Of a stretch of 64,000 bases of DNA, positions 1 through 9,626 are shown piece after piece. The stretch is from CAVQNQ01 sp963714205 (lineage in GTDB: Bacteria; Acidobacteriota; Terriglobia; Bryobacterales; Bryobacteraceae), in assembly GCA_963714205.1 (NCBI GenBank), contig CAVQNQ010000002.1:1054001-1118000 (forward strand), written 5' to 3'. Each line of letters starts with the position of its first letter. Positions within the stretch are counted from its first letter, which is position 1. The position numbers and the translations under genes are program-made. The notes beneath the pieces were generated by a model that saw only the letters and a program-made list of their open reading frames with translations, ran no database searches and was not told where the DNA came from.

Positions 1-2
1 AC

Positions 3-689
3 CTGCTCCAGCCGCTGCTGCTGGTCTTCGTGTTCGGCCGCGTGCTCACCGCGGGCGGCATGATGTCGATGAAGTTCAAGGACGTGCTGCTGCCCGGCAT
101 CATGGCAGTGAGCATGGTGCTTTCCGGCATACAGGCGGTGGCGATGCCGCTAATCGCCGAATTCCAGTTCACGCGCGAAATCGAGGATCGCCTGCTGGCG
201 CCCATGGAAAACGGCTGGCTGGCGATCGAAAAAGTGGTGGCTGGAATGATCCAGGCGCTGGTGGCGGGCCTGGTGGTGATCCCCGCCGCCTGGCTGCTGC
301 TGGGTTCGGGAGTAAACGTCAGCCTGCGCCGGCCGCTCGAGTTTCTCGCCATCTGCGTGCTGGTGGCGCTGCTCTCCGGCTCAGGCGGCCTGGCCCTGGG
401 ATGCAGCGTGGGACAGACGCAGATCGGCCTCATGTTCAGTCTGATCGTGGCGCCCATGATGATGTTCGGCTGCGTCTATTATCCCTGGAGCTTCCTCTCG
501 GCTTTCCCGGTCCTGAAGATAGCCGTGCTGGTAAACCCGCTGGTGTATGCCGCGGAGGGATTGCGCGGCGCGCTGGCTCCGCAGGTCCCGCACATGCCGA
601 TCGAGGTGGTGTTGGGCGCGCTGGCGGCGCTCGATACTGTGCTGTTAGCGCTGGGGCTGAATCGATTCCGGAAGAAAGCGGTGACTTAG
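3..689 (+). CDS. ABC-2 type transporter permease (5' end outside window)
   Basis: This is the C-terminal 228 residues of a membrane permease whose start lies before the window; the reading frame is open from base 3. It has several long hydrophobic segments (around MAVSMVLSG, VVAGMIQALVAGLVVIPAAWLLL, FLAICVLVALLSGSG, LMFSLIVAPMMMFG) and the ABC-2 membrane domain pattern with a YYPWSF element near the end. Members of this family form the channel of ABC exporters for drugs or polysaccharides and need a separate ATPase, which should be encoded just upstream. It ends 7 bp from the convergent stop of the sulfatase gene. The substrate cannot be told from the sequence. Confidence 0.85.
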   Translation: MLQPLLLVFVFGRVLTAGGMMSMKFKDVLLPGIMAVSMVLSGIQAVAMPLIAEFQFTREIEDRLLAPMENGWLAIEKVVAGMIQALVAGLVVIPAAWLLLGSGVNVSLRRPLEFLAICVLVALLSGSGGLALGCSVGQTQIGLMFSLIVAPMMMFGCVYYPWSFLSAFPVLKIAVLVNPLVYAAEGLRGALAPQVPHMPIEVVLGALAALDTVLLALGLNRFRKKAVT

Positions 690-696
690 CGCCGGC

Positions 697-2418
697 TCAG
701 CGATTCGCCGCTGGGGCTGCCGGCCGCTTCAGCTTCTCCAGTTCGGCGCGGCAGGGCTCGGAGAGGGGCGCCAGTTCACAGGCAATTTGTAAATGGTCGA
801 GCGCCTCCTTCCGTTGGCCCAGGCGGCCGTAGACGATCCCCAGTTCATATTGCGAAAGGTAATCGTCCGGAGCGGCGGCCAGCACCTTTTCGAAGCAGGC
901 GCGCGCTTGTGCGAAATTGGCGCCGGTCACGTACACCATTCCCAGATCGCGCCGGGCGAGAGTATTTTGCGGATCCTCGGCGAGCACGCGGTTGAGGAAG
1001 GCGAGGGCCTCGCTCATGCGCCCGGCATTCACCGCGTCTTCGGATTTCTCGTAGAGGTGCAGCTCGGCGAGCCGGTCCTTGGGATCGGGCGGCGCGGTTT
1101 CGGCGGAGCGATTCCGCGGCCCGCGTGAAAGATAGCCGAGCGAGCGGAGCAGCGCTTCATTCTGCGGCGGCGCCGGCCCGGCGTGCGATTCGGCCGCGCG
1201 ATAGTGCACCAGCAGCCGCGACATCTCTGCGCGTAGCGCCTGGGCGCGAGCCGGGTCGGTCTTCGCGAGGTTGAGCGTCTCGCCGGGGTCGTGCTCCAGG
1301 TCATAAAGCTCCGGGCCGGGTGCATCGATGTACTTGAAGGCTCCGGAGCGAAGCGCGCGCAGCGGAGCCCAGCCGAACGCATCGCGCGTATGCATGCTTT
1401 CGCTGTAGACGGGCCGCCGCTCCTGTCCCAGCAGGCTGATTCCCACGAACGACGGCGGCGCCGGAATGCGCAGGAAATCGAGAATGGACGGAGCTACGTC
1501 GATCAGGCCCACGGGCCGGTCGTCGCGCACCCCGAGCGGCGCCGTGCCGGAAGGCCAATGCAGGATCAGGGGAACATGCAGGGTGCTCTCGTAAACGAAC
1601 GCTCCGTGCGAGTTCTCGCCATGGTCGCCCAGCCCCTCGCCGTGATCGGAAATCAGAATCACGAGAGAGCGGTCCCACCAGCCGCCGCGAATCAGCGCCT
1701 CGCGAAACGCGCCAACCACCCGATCGGCATATACAAGCTGGGCCGCATAATCGGAAAGACCGGGTGGACGGCGGAAACCCGCCGGCAGCGCATAGGGCGC
1801 GTGCAAATCGAAAAGGTGGACGAAGGCGAAGACCGGCTGGCCGCGCCGCTCGTCGAGCCATCTCTCAGCCGCGCGGACCACCAGGTTTCCATCGCGCCGG
1901 TCGCGGACTGCCAGACGGTTGCTCCGCGCACCCACGAAAAAGATCTCGCCCGAGAGCGGCGAGAAGGCATCGAACTGAAACGGGCTGTCATAGAAATCGA
2001 AGCCCCGGTCGAGGCCGAGCTGGCGCTCCAGGAATACGCTGCCGATGAACGCCGCGGTTTGATATCCATGTTCGTGAAGCGCTTCGGCCAGCGTCGCGAG
2101 GTTCGCCGGCACGTGTTCGGCGTTTTCCTCCACGCCGGTTTGAAACGGATATGTCGAAGTCAGAAGCGAGGTGTGCGAGGGCAGTGTCAGCGGCACTTGC
2201 GCTTCGGCCGCGCCGAATAGAGTACCGCCCGGCGCGAAGGCATCGATCCCGGGCGTGGAAACGCCGCGGCTGCCGTAGACGCCCACGCGATCAGCGCGAA
2301 GAGTATCGATGGAAATCAGGATGACCGGAGTTTGCGGCGCGGCTGCCAGCGCCGCGGCGAAGAAAACGAAGATTGCCAGCGTTGCGGGTCGCGTCACAGC
2401 TTCACGCTCCCCCTCCAT
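697..2418 (-). CDS. Sulfatase-like AP-superfamily hydrolase with C-terminal TPR repeats
   Basis: The 573-residue protein begins with a hydrophobic leader (about residues 12-27) and so is probably exported. The AP-superfamily metal site starts at ISIDTLRADR (Asp38), followed by VPLTLPSHTSLLTS (76-88) and SDHGEGLGDHGE further on. At the place where classical sulfatases carry the Cys/Ser modified to formylglycine (C/S-x-P-S-R) this protein has Thr78-L-P-S-H, so it is not a standard formylglycine sulfatase. The last 120 residues form about three TPR units (GRMSEALAFLNRVL, ANFAQARACFEKVL, GQRKEALDHLQIA). GTG at 2397 is an alternative start leaving more promoter space to the divergent gene at 2451. 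The substrate is unknown. Confidence 0.8.
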   Translation of the reverse strand: MEGEREAVTRPATLAIFVFFAAALAAAPQTPVILISIDTLRADRVGVYGSRGVSTPGIDAFAPGGTLFGAAEAQVPLTLPSHTSLLTSTYPFQTGVEENAEHVPANLATLAEALHEHGYQTAAFIGSVFLERQLGLDRGFDFYDSPFQFDAFSPLSGEIFFVGARSNRLAVRDRRDGNLVVRAAERWLDERRGQPVFAFVHLFDLHAPYALPAGFRRPPGLSDYAAQLVYADRVVGAFREALIRGGWWDRSLVILISDHGEGLGDHGENSHGAFVYESTLHVPLILHWPSGTAPLGVRDDRPVGLIDVAPSILDFLRIPAPPSFVGISLLGQERRPVYSESMHTRDAFGWAPLRALRSGAFKYIDAPGPELYDLEHDPGETLNLAKTDPARAQALRAEMSRLLVHYRAAESHAGPAPPQNEALLRSLGYLSRGPRNRSAETAPPDPKDRLAELHLYEKSEDAVNAGRMSEALAFLNRVLAEDPQNTLARRDLGMVYVTGANFAQARACFEKVLAAAPDDYLSQYELGIVYGRLGQRKEALDHLQIACELAPLSEPCRAELEKLKRPAAPAANR

Positions 2419-2450
2419 GCCAAAATAGGGATTATAGTTCTACTTCCATA

Positions 2451-4463
2451 ATGTCATTGTTGCTGGCGTATGTCGGGCCGGGCGCGGGATTCACCTTCCT
2501 GGGATCGTTCGCTGGCCTTCTGGCGTCGCTCGTTCTAGGTTGCGTGTCATTTCTCCTCTGGCCGTTTCGCGCGGGCATCGCGTGGATGCGGCGCGGACGC
2601 GGTTACCGTAAGGCCCGCATCCGGCGGCTCATTTTTGTGGGCCTCGACGGGCTCGATCCCGGGTTGACCGAACGATATATGGCAGAGGGGAAGCTGCCCA
2701 ACCTGAGCCGTTTGAAAGAGCAGGGATCGTTTCACCGCCTGCGGACCACGTTTCCCGCGCTCTCGCCCGTGGCGTGGTCCACCTTCGCGACCGGAGTGCA
2801 TCCGGCGCGGCACAACATCTTCGATTTTCTGAATCGCAGCCTGAAAAGCTACGTGCCGGAACTCTCTTCGTCGCGGGTGCGGCCGGCGCGCCGTTGGTGG
2901 AAACTGGGGCGCCTGCGCATTCCATTGAGCCGGCCGGAGATCGAAATGCGCCGCAAGAGCCGGACGTTCTGGCAGATCCTCGGGGAGCACAATGTTCGCA
3001 GCACCATCCTGCGCGTGCCCATCACGTTTCCGCCCGAGAAGTTCGAGGGGCAGATGCTCTCGGCGATGTGCACGCCGGACCTGCGCGGCACGCAGGGCAG
3101 TTTCTCGCTGTTCACGGAGAATCCGGCCGCGGCCGAGCGCGAAGGCGGCTCCTGTTATCCTCTGAAGCGCGATGGGGAATGGCTTTCGGGAAAGCTCGAG
3201 GGACCGCCGGATGAATTCCACGATGCCGGCGGGTCGCTCGCGATTCCGTTCCGCGTACGCGAGCGCGGACCGGAGATCGCGCTGGAGATCGATGGCCGGC
3301 GTTACCGGCTCGCGCGCGGCCAATACTCGCCGTGGCTGCGGCTGGCCTTTCGCGCCGCGCCGGGCGTGCGGATACGAGGCATCGTGCGCTTCCTGGTGAC
3401 CGCGACGGAGCCGGAATTTTCGATGTATGCGACCCCCATTCAGATCGATCCCGAAGCCCCCGCGATGCCGATCAGCCATCCGCCCTATTACGCGGCATAC
3501 CTGGCCAGGCTGCTGGGATCGTTCGCCACGCTCGGCATGGCCGAAGACACCTGGGCGCTTAACGAAGGCGCGATCGACGAAGCCGCCTTTCTGGACCAGG
3601 CATGGCTGACGCTGGCCGAACGCGAGGCGATGTTCGAAAACGCGCTGGCGCACACGCGGCGCGGCGTGGTGGCGTGCGTTTTCGATACCAGCGATCGCGT
3701 GCAGCACATGTTCTTCCGGCACCTGGATGGGGAGGGCGATCCGCGCTGGAGCGGCACCGTCCCCGAGTTGTACGCGCGCATGGACCGCCTGGTGGGAACG
3801 GTTATGCGGCACGTTGATGACGGCACCGTGCTGATGGTTCTTTCCGATCACGGCTTCAGCCATTTTCGCCGCGCCGTCAACCTGAATTCGTGGCTGCACC
3901 AGAATGGATACCTCGCGCTCGAAGACAGCCGATCCGAGAGCGGCCGCTACTTCGCCGGCGTGGATTGGAGCCGCACGCGGGCTTATTGTCTGGGTTTGAG
4001 CGGGATTTATCTCAACCTGCGCGGCCGGGAGGCACAGGGCACGGTCGCGCCCGGCGCCGAGGCTGTGGCGTTGAAAGGCGAGTTGATCGCCCGGCTTACG
4101 GGCCTCCGCGACGACGAACGTGGCGAAATCGCAGTTCGCGAAGTGTACGCGACGGACCGGCTCTACCGCGGCCCGTATCTCGACGCGGCGCCCGATCTCA
4201 TGGCGGGTTTCAATGCGGGCTACCGGATCTCGTGGGAGGCTGCCATCGGCCAGGTGACCGGGCGCGTGATGGAGGATAACCGGAAAGCCTGGAGCGGCGA
4301 TCACTGCGTCGATCCCCCGCTCGTGCCAGGAGTCTTGTTCTGCAGCCGCCCGATCGCCAGCGCCGATCCGGGAATCGAAGACATGGCTCCCACGGCGCTC
4401 GATCTGTTTGGAGTGGAACCGCCGAAATGGATGGATGGAAAGCCCCTGTCGTGCGCGGTGTGA
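2451..4463 (+). CDS. Membrane-anchored AP-superfamily phosphodiesterase/phosphatase
   Basis: The 670-residue protein starts at ATG 2451. An in-frame upstream extension to 2373 would run into the divergent gene's leader. The first 45 residues contain one or two membrane segments (LLLAYVGPGAGFTFLG, GLLASLVLGCVSFLLW). The catalytic domain follows: FVGLDGLDP (about 63-70) gives the first metal ligands, FPALSPVAWSTFATG holds the likely Ser105 nucleophile, and LSDHGFSHFRR gives the distal Asp-His. It belongs to the type I phosphodiesterase/nucleotide pyrophosphatase group. It is closely paralogous to the next gene, whose GTG start overlaps its TGA by 4 bp, so the two are translationally coupled. 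The natural substrate is not known. Confidence 0.8.
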   Translation: MSLLLAYVGPGAGFTFLGSFAGLLASLVLGCVSFLLWPFRAGIAWMRRGRGYRKARIRRLIFVGLDGLDPGLTERYMAEGKLPNLSRLKEQGSFHRLRTTFPALSPVAWSTFATGVHPARHNIFDFLNRSLKSYVPELSSSRVRPARRWWKLGRLRIPLSRPEIEMRRKSRTFWQILGEHNVRSTILRVPITFPPEKFEGQMLSAMCTPDLRGTQGSFSLFTENPAAAEREGGSCYPLKRDGEWLSGKLEGPPDEFHDAGGSLAIPFRVRERGPEIALEIDGRRYRLARGQYSPWLRLAFRAAPGVRIRGIVRFLVTATEPEFSMYATPIQIDPEAPAMPISHPPYYAAYLARLLGSFATLGMAEDTWALNEGAIDEAAFLDQAWLTLAEREAMFENALAHTRRGVVACVFDTSDRVQHMFFRHLDGEGDPRWSGTVPELYARMDRLVGTVMRHVDDGTVLMVLSDHGFSHFRRAVNLNSWLHQNGYLALEDSRSESGRYFAGVDWSRTRAYCLGLSGIYLNLRGREAQGTVAPGAEAVALKGELIARLTGLRDDERGEIAVREVYATDRLYRGPYLDAAPDLMAGFNAGYRISWEAAIGQVTGRVMEDNRKAWSGDHCVDPPLVPGVLFCSRPIASADPGIEDMAPTALDLFGVEPPKWMDGKPLSCAV

Positions 4464-6339
4464 AGTACTTCCTGGCAGCCGCTGCGCTGGTGCTCTCCGC
4501 GTGCGGCCCGCGCCCACGGGCGCCCATGGCAAGCGCGTGATCGTGCTGGGCGTCGATGGCATGGACCCCAACTTCCTGGAGCGCCATTGGGACGAACTGC
4601 CGAACCTTGCACGCTTGCGGGATCGCGGCGGCCTGGTGCGCCTGGCGACCACAACGCCACCTGAGAGCCCGGTCGCGTGGGCCACCTTCATCACGGGCCT
4701 CGATCCCGCTGGTCACGGCATATTCGATTTCGTGCATCGCGATCCGGCGACGCTGGAACCCGTTTCCTCGATGGCGCAGACCATCGGGCCGGCGCACCAG
4801 CTGGAGATCGGCCCCTACCTGCTGCCGCTCGGCGGAGCGCGCGTGCGCTCCTTTCGCTCCGGGCGCCCGTTCTGGCAGATTCTCGCGCAGCATGGCATCC
4901 CGGCAACCGTGATTCGCATGCCCACCAACTACCCGCCCGAGGAGCAAGCGGGCGAAGCGCTGGCCGGCATGGGCACCCCGGACCTGGAAGGCACCTTCGG
5001 CACGTTCACGTACTACACGGACGATCCGGGCGAGACGGCCAGGGAGGTTTCCGGCGGGCGCATTGTTCCCGTGAGCGCGGAAGCCGGGCGGGTCGTGCTG
5101 CCCGTCGCGGGGCCGCCGGATGTGCTGCGGCGCGACGGACGGCCGGTGTGCGTCAACATGGTTGCCGATGTCGATCCCGATGCGTCCGCGGCGAGTTTCC
5201 GGATTGATGGGCAACAGTTCATCCTGCGCCAGGCCGAATGGTCGCCGTGGGTGCGGGTGAGGTTTCCGCTGATGGGCGGGATACGCGGCGTGAGCGGAAC
5301 GTTTCGCTTTTACGCCCGGCAACTGCATCCCGGGATCCATATTTACCGCTCGCCGGTGAACATCGACCCAGCGGACCCGGCGTTGCCGATATCCGCGCCG
5401 CCGGAGTATGCCGGCGAAATGGCGCGGCGCATCGGCCTTTTCTATACGCAGGGGATTGAAGAGGATACCTCGGCATTGCGGCAGGGCGCTCTGGATTTGC
5501 CCGAGTATCTCGAACTGAGCCACTACATAGCAAGCCAGCACCGGGCCATGCTGCGCGAATGCCTGCGCCGGTTCCATGACGGCTTGCTGTTTTTTTACTT
5601 CTCGGAGGTCGATCAGGATTCGCATGTGCTGTGGGGCCGGCACGAAGACGAGCTGCTGGGGACGTACCAAAGCGTCGATCGGGCGGTTGGCGACGCGCTC
5701 GACGCGGCTCGCGGAGCGACGGTTATTGTGATGTCCGATCATGGTTTCTCGAGCTTCCGCCGCGCCTTCAATCTGAATGCCTGGCTGCGCCGCGAAGGAT
5801 TTCTGGCCTTGCGGGATGCGCCGGCTCGGGACGAGGGCCATCCCTTCGCGAGTGTGGATTGGTCGCGCACGAAGGCCTATGCGCTCGGTTTGAACGCGCT
5901 CTATCTCAACATGGCAGGGCGCGAGGCGCATGGCATCGTGCATCCCGGCGCCGAGCGGGAGGCTTTGCTGGTCGAGCTTCGCGAGCGTCTCGAAGCGTTG
6001 CGCGATCCGGAGAACGGCCAGCGGGTGATTCAGGATGTAGCGCCGGTAGCGGCTTCGGCCAGCCGGTATGCGCCGGACTTGATCGTGGGTCCCGCGGCGG
6101 GCTATCGAATTTCCTGGGAGACGGCTTTGGGCGAGACGCCGCCCACGGTTCTGGAAGACAATACGGATGCGTGGATCGGAGATCATTGTATGGCGGCTCA
6201 ACTGGTGCCCGGGGTTTTGCTCGGCACAGGGCGGGCGCGCATAGCGGATCCGGGCCTGAAAGATCTGCCGGTCGCGATTCTCGGCCTGTTCGGCGTGAAG
6301 GCGCCCGCCGCGATGACGGGCCGCGATATCTATCGGTGA
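4460..6339 (+). CDS. AP-superfamily phosphodiesterase, lipoprotein signal in a different frame (apparent frameshift near 4520)
   Basis: The catalytic frame (codons from about 4528) encodes VIVLGVDGMDP, PPESPVAWATFITG and MSDHGFSSFRR, the same AP-superfamily metal and nucleophile motifs as the gene before it. That frame has no convincing start: it is open from 4408, but this lies inside the upstream gene. A good start, GTG 4460, overlaps the upstream TGA and encodes MKYFLAAAALVLSACG, a classic lipoprotein signal with lipobox LSAC, but it is in another frame and stops at 4538. One extra base in the run around 4517-4522 would join the two into a lipoprotein of about 625 residues. Without the repair, GTG 4537 would give a cytoplasmic protein. 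Confidence 0.75.
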
Positions 6340-6341
6340 CC

Positions 6342-6527
6342 ATGGCGAAGATCAAGATCAGTTCCGAAACCTGGAAGCGCATCGAGGAGTGCGCAAAGAA
6401 GGCCGGCTACAGTTCGCCGGAGGAGCTTGTCGAGCACGCGATTGCGAAGGAGCTGGCGCGAGTGGAAGAGGATGACGCACGCGCGGAGGTCGAACGGCGT
6501 TTGAAGGGCCTCGGGTACCTGGAATGA
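6342..6527 (+). CDS. Small helical protein, possible ribbon-helix-helix type
   Basis: A 61-residue, charged protein beginning MAKIKISSETWKRIEE, two bases after the stop of the hydrolase gene and overlapping the next ORF by ATGA. A short beta-prone start followed by two amphipathic helices (ETWKRIEECAKKAG, SPEELVEHAIAKEL) resembles the layout of CopG/Arc-type DNA-binding proteins, but no defining motif proves it. Its place inside the phosphodiesterase operon suggests co-expression. The function is unknown. Confidence 0.6.
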   Translation: MAKIKISSETWKRIEECAKKAGYSSPEELVEHAIAKELARVEEDDARAEVERRLKGLGYLE

Positions 6528-7261
6528 GGCTCGCGAGCCTGGCGCTGGTGGCTGCGCTGTGCGGCGCGGCGACGATGGCGGTTTACCGGCGCGCCGGCGG
6601 TCTCGACAGCGCCAGCCGGACGCTAAAGCGTTTGGTCGCGCACCTCGTCGAATTCCGGCTCTTCGCGAGCGAACCGGTATTGATCTGGCGCGCGCAGCTC
6701 GCCTCCATCCGGGAGAGCGCGCGGCTCTTTCTGATTATGGCGAAGCCGGCGCTGCTCATGGCTCTACCGATGGCGTGGCTGCTGGTGCAGCTCGATTCCA
6801 CTTACGGGCACGCGCCTCTGCCGCTCAACCAGCCGGCGATCGTCACCGTGCACTTGGCGCGCGCGCTCGACGCGGCGGATGCGGCCTCCGCGCTCGTGGC
6901 GCCCCCGGAGATCGCGGTCGAGACGCCGCCGGTACGGGCCATCTCCCAGCGCGAGATCTATTGGCGCGTGCGCCCGCTGCGCGCGGTGCGGAGCGTCGTC
7001 ACGCTCAAGCTGCACGATGGCGAGTTTACGAAATCGATCGACGCCGGGCGCGGGGGCGGATGGCTCTCGCGGTGCCGCGTGCGATCGATGCTCGCGTTCC
7101 TGGTGCATCCCCAGGAGCGCCGGCTTCCGCCCGGAGACGTCGATTGGATCGAAGTGACCTATCCCGCAGGGCCGTGGGTGGCCTGGTTTTTGGCCTTCTC
7201 GACGCTGGGCGCGGTGCTCGCCATACCGCTGTGGAACCGCCTGGAACGGCGCTTTTGGTAA
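6524..7261 (+). CDS. Membrane protein of unknown function
   Basis: The 245-residue protein overlaps the previous gene by ATGA. It has an N-terminal membrane segment (LASLALVAALCGAATMAVY), a second at about residues 70-92 (LIMAKPALLMALPMAWLLV) and a C-terminal one at about 215-238 (WVAWFLAFSTLGAVLAIPL). Between the second and third lies an extracytoplasmic domain with beta-strand-like stretches (AIVTVHLARAL, VRSVVTLKLHDGEF). This layout is compatible with a partner of the adjacent AP-superfamily enzymes. I do not recognise the family. Confidence 0.65.
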   Translation: MRLASLALVAALCGAATMAVYRRAGGLDSASRTLKRLVAHLVEFRLFASEPVLIWRAQLASIRESARLFLIMAKPALLMALPMAWLLVQLDSTYGHAPLPLNQPAIVTVHLARALDAADAASALVAPPEIAVETPPVRAISQREIYWRVRPLRAVRSVVTLKLHDGEFTKSIDAGRGGGWLSRCRVRSMLAFLVHPQERRLPPGDVDWIEVTYPAGPWVAWFLAFSTLGAVLAIPLWNRLERRFW

Positions 7262-7262
7262 G

Positions 7263-7877
7263 GTGAAAGCAGTGCAGGCCGGCCGCGAATTCGTCACCAT
7301 CGTGAGCGGGGTTCCGCGTTCGGGCACCTCACTGGCCATGCAGATGTTGCAGGCCGGCGGCATCCCCGTGCTGACGGACGGCGCACGCCAGCCCGATGAG
7401 CACAACCGCAACGGCTACTTCGAATACGAACCGGTGAAGCGGCTCGCGGAAGATGCGCAGTGGCTGCCCGCGCTGGCCCGCGGCAAGGCGCTGAAGGTGA
7501 TCTACAGGCTGTTGTGGCGCCTGCCTGCCGCAGCCGCGTATCGCGTGCTCTTCATGGAGCGCGACCCGCGCGAGGTCTTCGCCTCGCAGCAGGCCATGCT
7601 CGTGGCACGAGGCGACGCGGCCGCGAACCAGCCTGAGGCGAAGCTCACAGCCGCGATCGCCTCCGAGGTGCATGCGGCCAAGGGATGGATGGAGGCCCAG
7701 TCGCACTTTCGAGTGCTGAGCGTGCCCTATGCGGAGGTGGTGCGTGAACCGCGGCTTTGGGCGGGGAAGATAGCGGATTTTCTGGGCGGAGGCCTCGAGA
7801 TCGAGGCGATGGCCGCGGTGGTGGATGCGCGGCTCTACCGCAACGTCGGAGCGGCTTGGAACGTCCAAAGCAGATAA
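7263..7877 (+). CDS. Sulfotransferase-family P-loop protein
   Basis: A 204-residue protein with the sulfotransferase 5'-phosphosulfate loop VSGVPRSGTSLAM near residue 15 and a later FMERDPREVFASQ segment, matching the second conserved region where the 3'-phosphate-binding Arg/Ser sit. Family members move a sulfuryl group from PAPS to a hydroxyl or amine of an acceptor. It is short for the family but has both core motifs. It starts with GTG one base after the upstream gene. The acceptor is unknown. Confidence 0.75.
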   Translation: MKAVQAGREFVTIVSGVPRSGTSLAMQMLQAGGIPVLTDGARQPDEHNRNGYFEYEPVKRLAEDAQWLPALARGKALKVIYRLLWRLPAAAAYRVLFMERDPREVFASQQAMLVARGDAAANQPEAKLTAAIASEVHAAKGWMEAQSHFRVLSVPYAEVVREPRLWAGKIADFLGGGLEIEAMAAVVDARLYRNVGAAWNVQSR

Positions 7878-7887
7878 GGGTTTCTTG

Positions 7888-8667
7888 ATGCCTGACTGGC
7901 GCGTGCCGGCGATTTTGCTTCTTCTTTCCGCGGTAGCCCCGGCTCAATCGCCGGGGACCCAGGGCGAGACGCCCCCACCCCCCAGCCCCGCTGTGCTCAT
8001 GGCGCGGGCCAGGCAGTTGTACGCCGAAAAGTGGTACGCCAGCGCTCTGGCGGTGTTCCGGCAGGCCGCCGATATCGGCGACGTCGAGGCCATGATGTAC
8101 ATCGGCGTGATGTACGGCAACGGGCAGGGCACGCCCGTGAATTATCAGGAAGCCTTCGAGTGGTTTTCGAAGGCCGCCGATGCCGGCGACACCGAGGCGA
8201 TGAATAACATCGGCCTGTTGTATTATGACGGCCGGGGCCAGCCGCGGAACTATCTCCAGGCCCTCGCCTGGTTTCGCAAGGCGGCCGATCAAGGAAACGC
8301 CGAGGCCATGTTTAACACCGGCGTCATGTACCGCGACGGGTTGGGCGTGCCCGTGAACTACCGCGAGGCTATGAAGTGGTTTCGCAAGGCGGCGGACAAC
8401 GGCGATATCCTCGCCAGCAACGAGATAGGCGTGCTCTATCAGAACGGCCAGGGCGTCGAGGTGGATTATGCCACAGCCATGACCTGGTACCGCAAGGCGG
8501 CCGATTGGGGAAACGATAGAGCGATGTATAACATCGGCGTGCTCTGCGAGGGTGGGTTGGGCGTGGGCCCGGACCAGGATGTGGCTGTCGCCTGGTATCG
8601 CAAGGCCGCCGCGGCCGGGAATGCCGCCGCCAAAGACCGCTTGAAGAGCCTCGGTGTCCAGGAGTGA
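7888..8667 (+). CDS. Secreted Sel1-like repeat protein
   Basis: A 259-residue protein with an N-terminal signal peptide (VPAILLLLSAVAPAQS) followed by five to six Sel1/TPR-like repeats of 36 residues, each with the pattern A-M-x-x-I-G-x-x-Y-x-x-G-x-G...A-x-x-W-F/Y-R-K-A-A. Such solenoids mediate protein-protein contacts in the periplasm or envelope. I chose ATG 7888 because the signal peptide follows it directly and upstream codons overlap the sulfotransferase gene. The next gene begins at the stop, so the two are probably co-transcribed. Confidence 0.85.
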   Translation: MPDWRVPAILLLLSAVAPAQSPGTQGETPPPPSPAVLMARARQLYAEKWYASALAVFRQAADIGDVEAMMYIGVMYGNGQGTPVNYQEAFEWFSKAADAGDTEAMNNIGLLYYDGRGQPRNYLQALAWFRKAADQGNAEAMFNTGVMYRDGLGVPVNYREAMKWFRKAADNGDILASNEIGVLYQNGQGVEVDYATAMTWYRKAADWGNDRAMYNIGVLCEGGLGVGPDQDVAVAWYRKAAAAGNAAAKDRLKSLGVQE

Positions 8668-8669
8668 CG

Positions 8670-9626
8670 ATGCGCAGCCGCATGCGCCATTCCCGGCGGC
8701 GCGTCCTGCGCGCGATGGCTTCCCTGCTGGGGGCGCGCTTCCTTCTGCGCGGCCAGCAGGAGATTCCCACCTTTTCAACTGAAGTGAACGTGGTCAACGT
8801 GCTCGCCACAGTGACCGACCACAAGGGAGCGATAGTCCGCGACTTGGCCCAAGATGACTTCCTGCTGCTCGAGGACAAGCGGCCGCAGACCGTCCGCTAC
8901 TTTTCGCGAGAGACCGATCTCCCCCTCACGCTCGGCCTGATGGTGGATACCAGCACGAGCCAGACGCGCGTGCTGGATGCCGAGCGCGGCGCCAGTTTCC
9001 ACTTCCTGGAAGTGGTGCTGCGCCCCAGGCAGGATCGCGTATTCCTGATGCAGTTCGATTTCAGGATCTTCATCCGCCAACCGCTCACCTCTTCTCTCAG
9101 GCAACTCAACGATGCCTTGGCCTTCGTGGACACGCCCTCCAGAAGCCAGTTCCAGCTCCAGACCGGCGGCGGCACGCTGCTCTACGACGCGGTGGTGACC
9201 GCGGCCCAGGATGTCATGTCCAAACAGCAGGGGCGCAAGGCGCTGATCCTGCTCACCGACGGCGTGGATACCGGCAGCGAGTCCACCTTGGCGGAAGCCA
9301 CCGATGCGGCTCAACGGGCCGACACACTGGTTTATTCGATTCTCTTCTCCGATGCCGGCGCATACGGATTCCTGGGCGGACCGGATGGCCGGCGGCCTCT
9401 CACGCAGCTGGCCGAAGAGACCGGAGGAAGCTTCTTCGAGGTCTCGAAAAGGCACAGTATCGATGACGTTTTCGGCTCCATTCAAGAAGAGCTGCGCAGC
9501 CAATATAACCTCGGGTACGTCTCCGATCAGCCCGTGACCATCCCCGGTTTCCGGCGAATCGAGCTGACGGCCAAGCGAAAGGGCCTGGTGGTGCGGGCCC
9601 GCGACCGGTATTGGGCGCGGCGCTGA
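8670..9626 (+). CDS. VWFA-related domain protein of acidobacterial type
   Basis: A 318-residue protein with an arginine-rich leader (RRRVLRAMASLLGARFLL), then the FSTEVNVVNVLATVTD module typical of the acidobacterial VWFA-related family, and a von Willebrand A domain with MIDAS residues in MVDTSTSQT, a threonine loop near GGGTLLYDAV and LLTDGVDTGSE. AGGAG at 8660-8664 supports ATG 8670 over the GTG at 8664. The domain binds a divalent ion and mediates adhesion or complex assembly outside the cytoplasm. The ligand is unknown. Confidence 0.85.
   Translation: MRSRMRHSRRRVLRAMASLLGARFLLRGQQEIPTFSTEVNVVNVLATVTDHKGAIVRDLAQDDFLLLEDKRPQTVRYFSRETDLPLTLGLMVDTSTSQTRVLDAERGASFHFLEVVLRPRQDRVFLMQFDFRIFIRQPLTSSLRQLNDALAFVDTPSRSQFQLQTGGGTLLYDAVVTAAQDVMSKQQGRKALILLTDGVDTGSESTLAEATDAAQRADTLVYSILFSDAGAYGFLGGPDGRRPLTQLAEETGGSFFEVSKRHSIDDVFGSIQEELRSQYNLGYVSDQPVTIPGFRRIELTAKRKGLVVRARDRYWARR

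Noticed and set aside
2547..6201. Long minus-strand frames opposite the two phosphodiesterase genes
   Set aside because: They are antisense shadows: the plus strand has clear AP-superfamily motifs, the minus products have low-complexity Arg/His/Pro composition.
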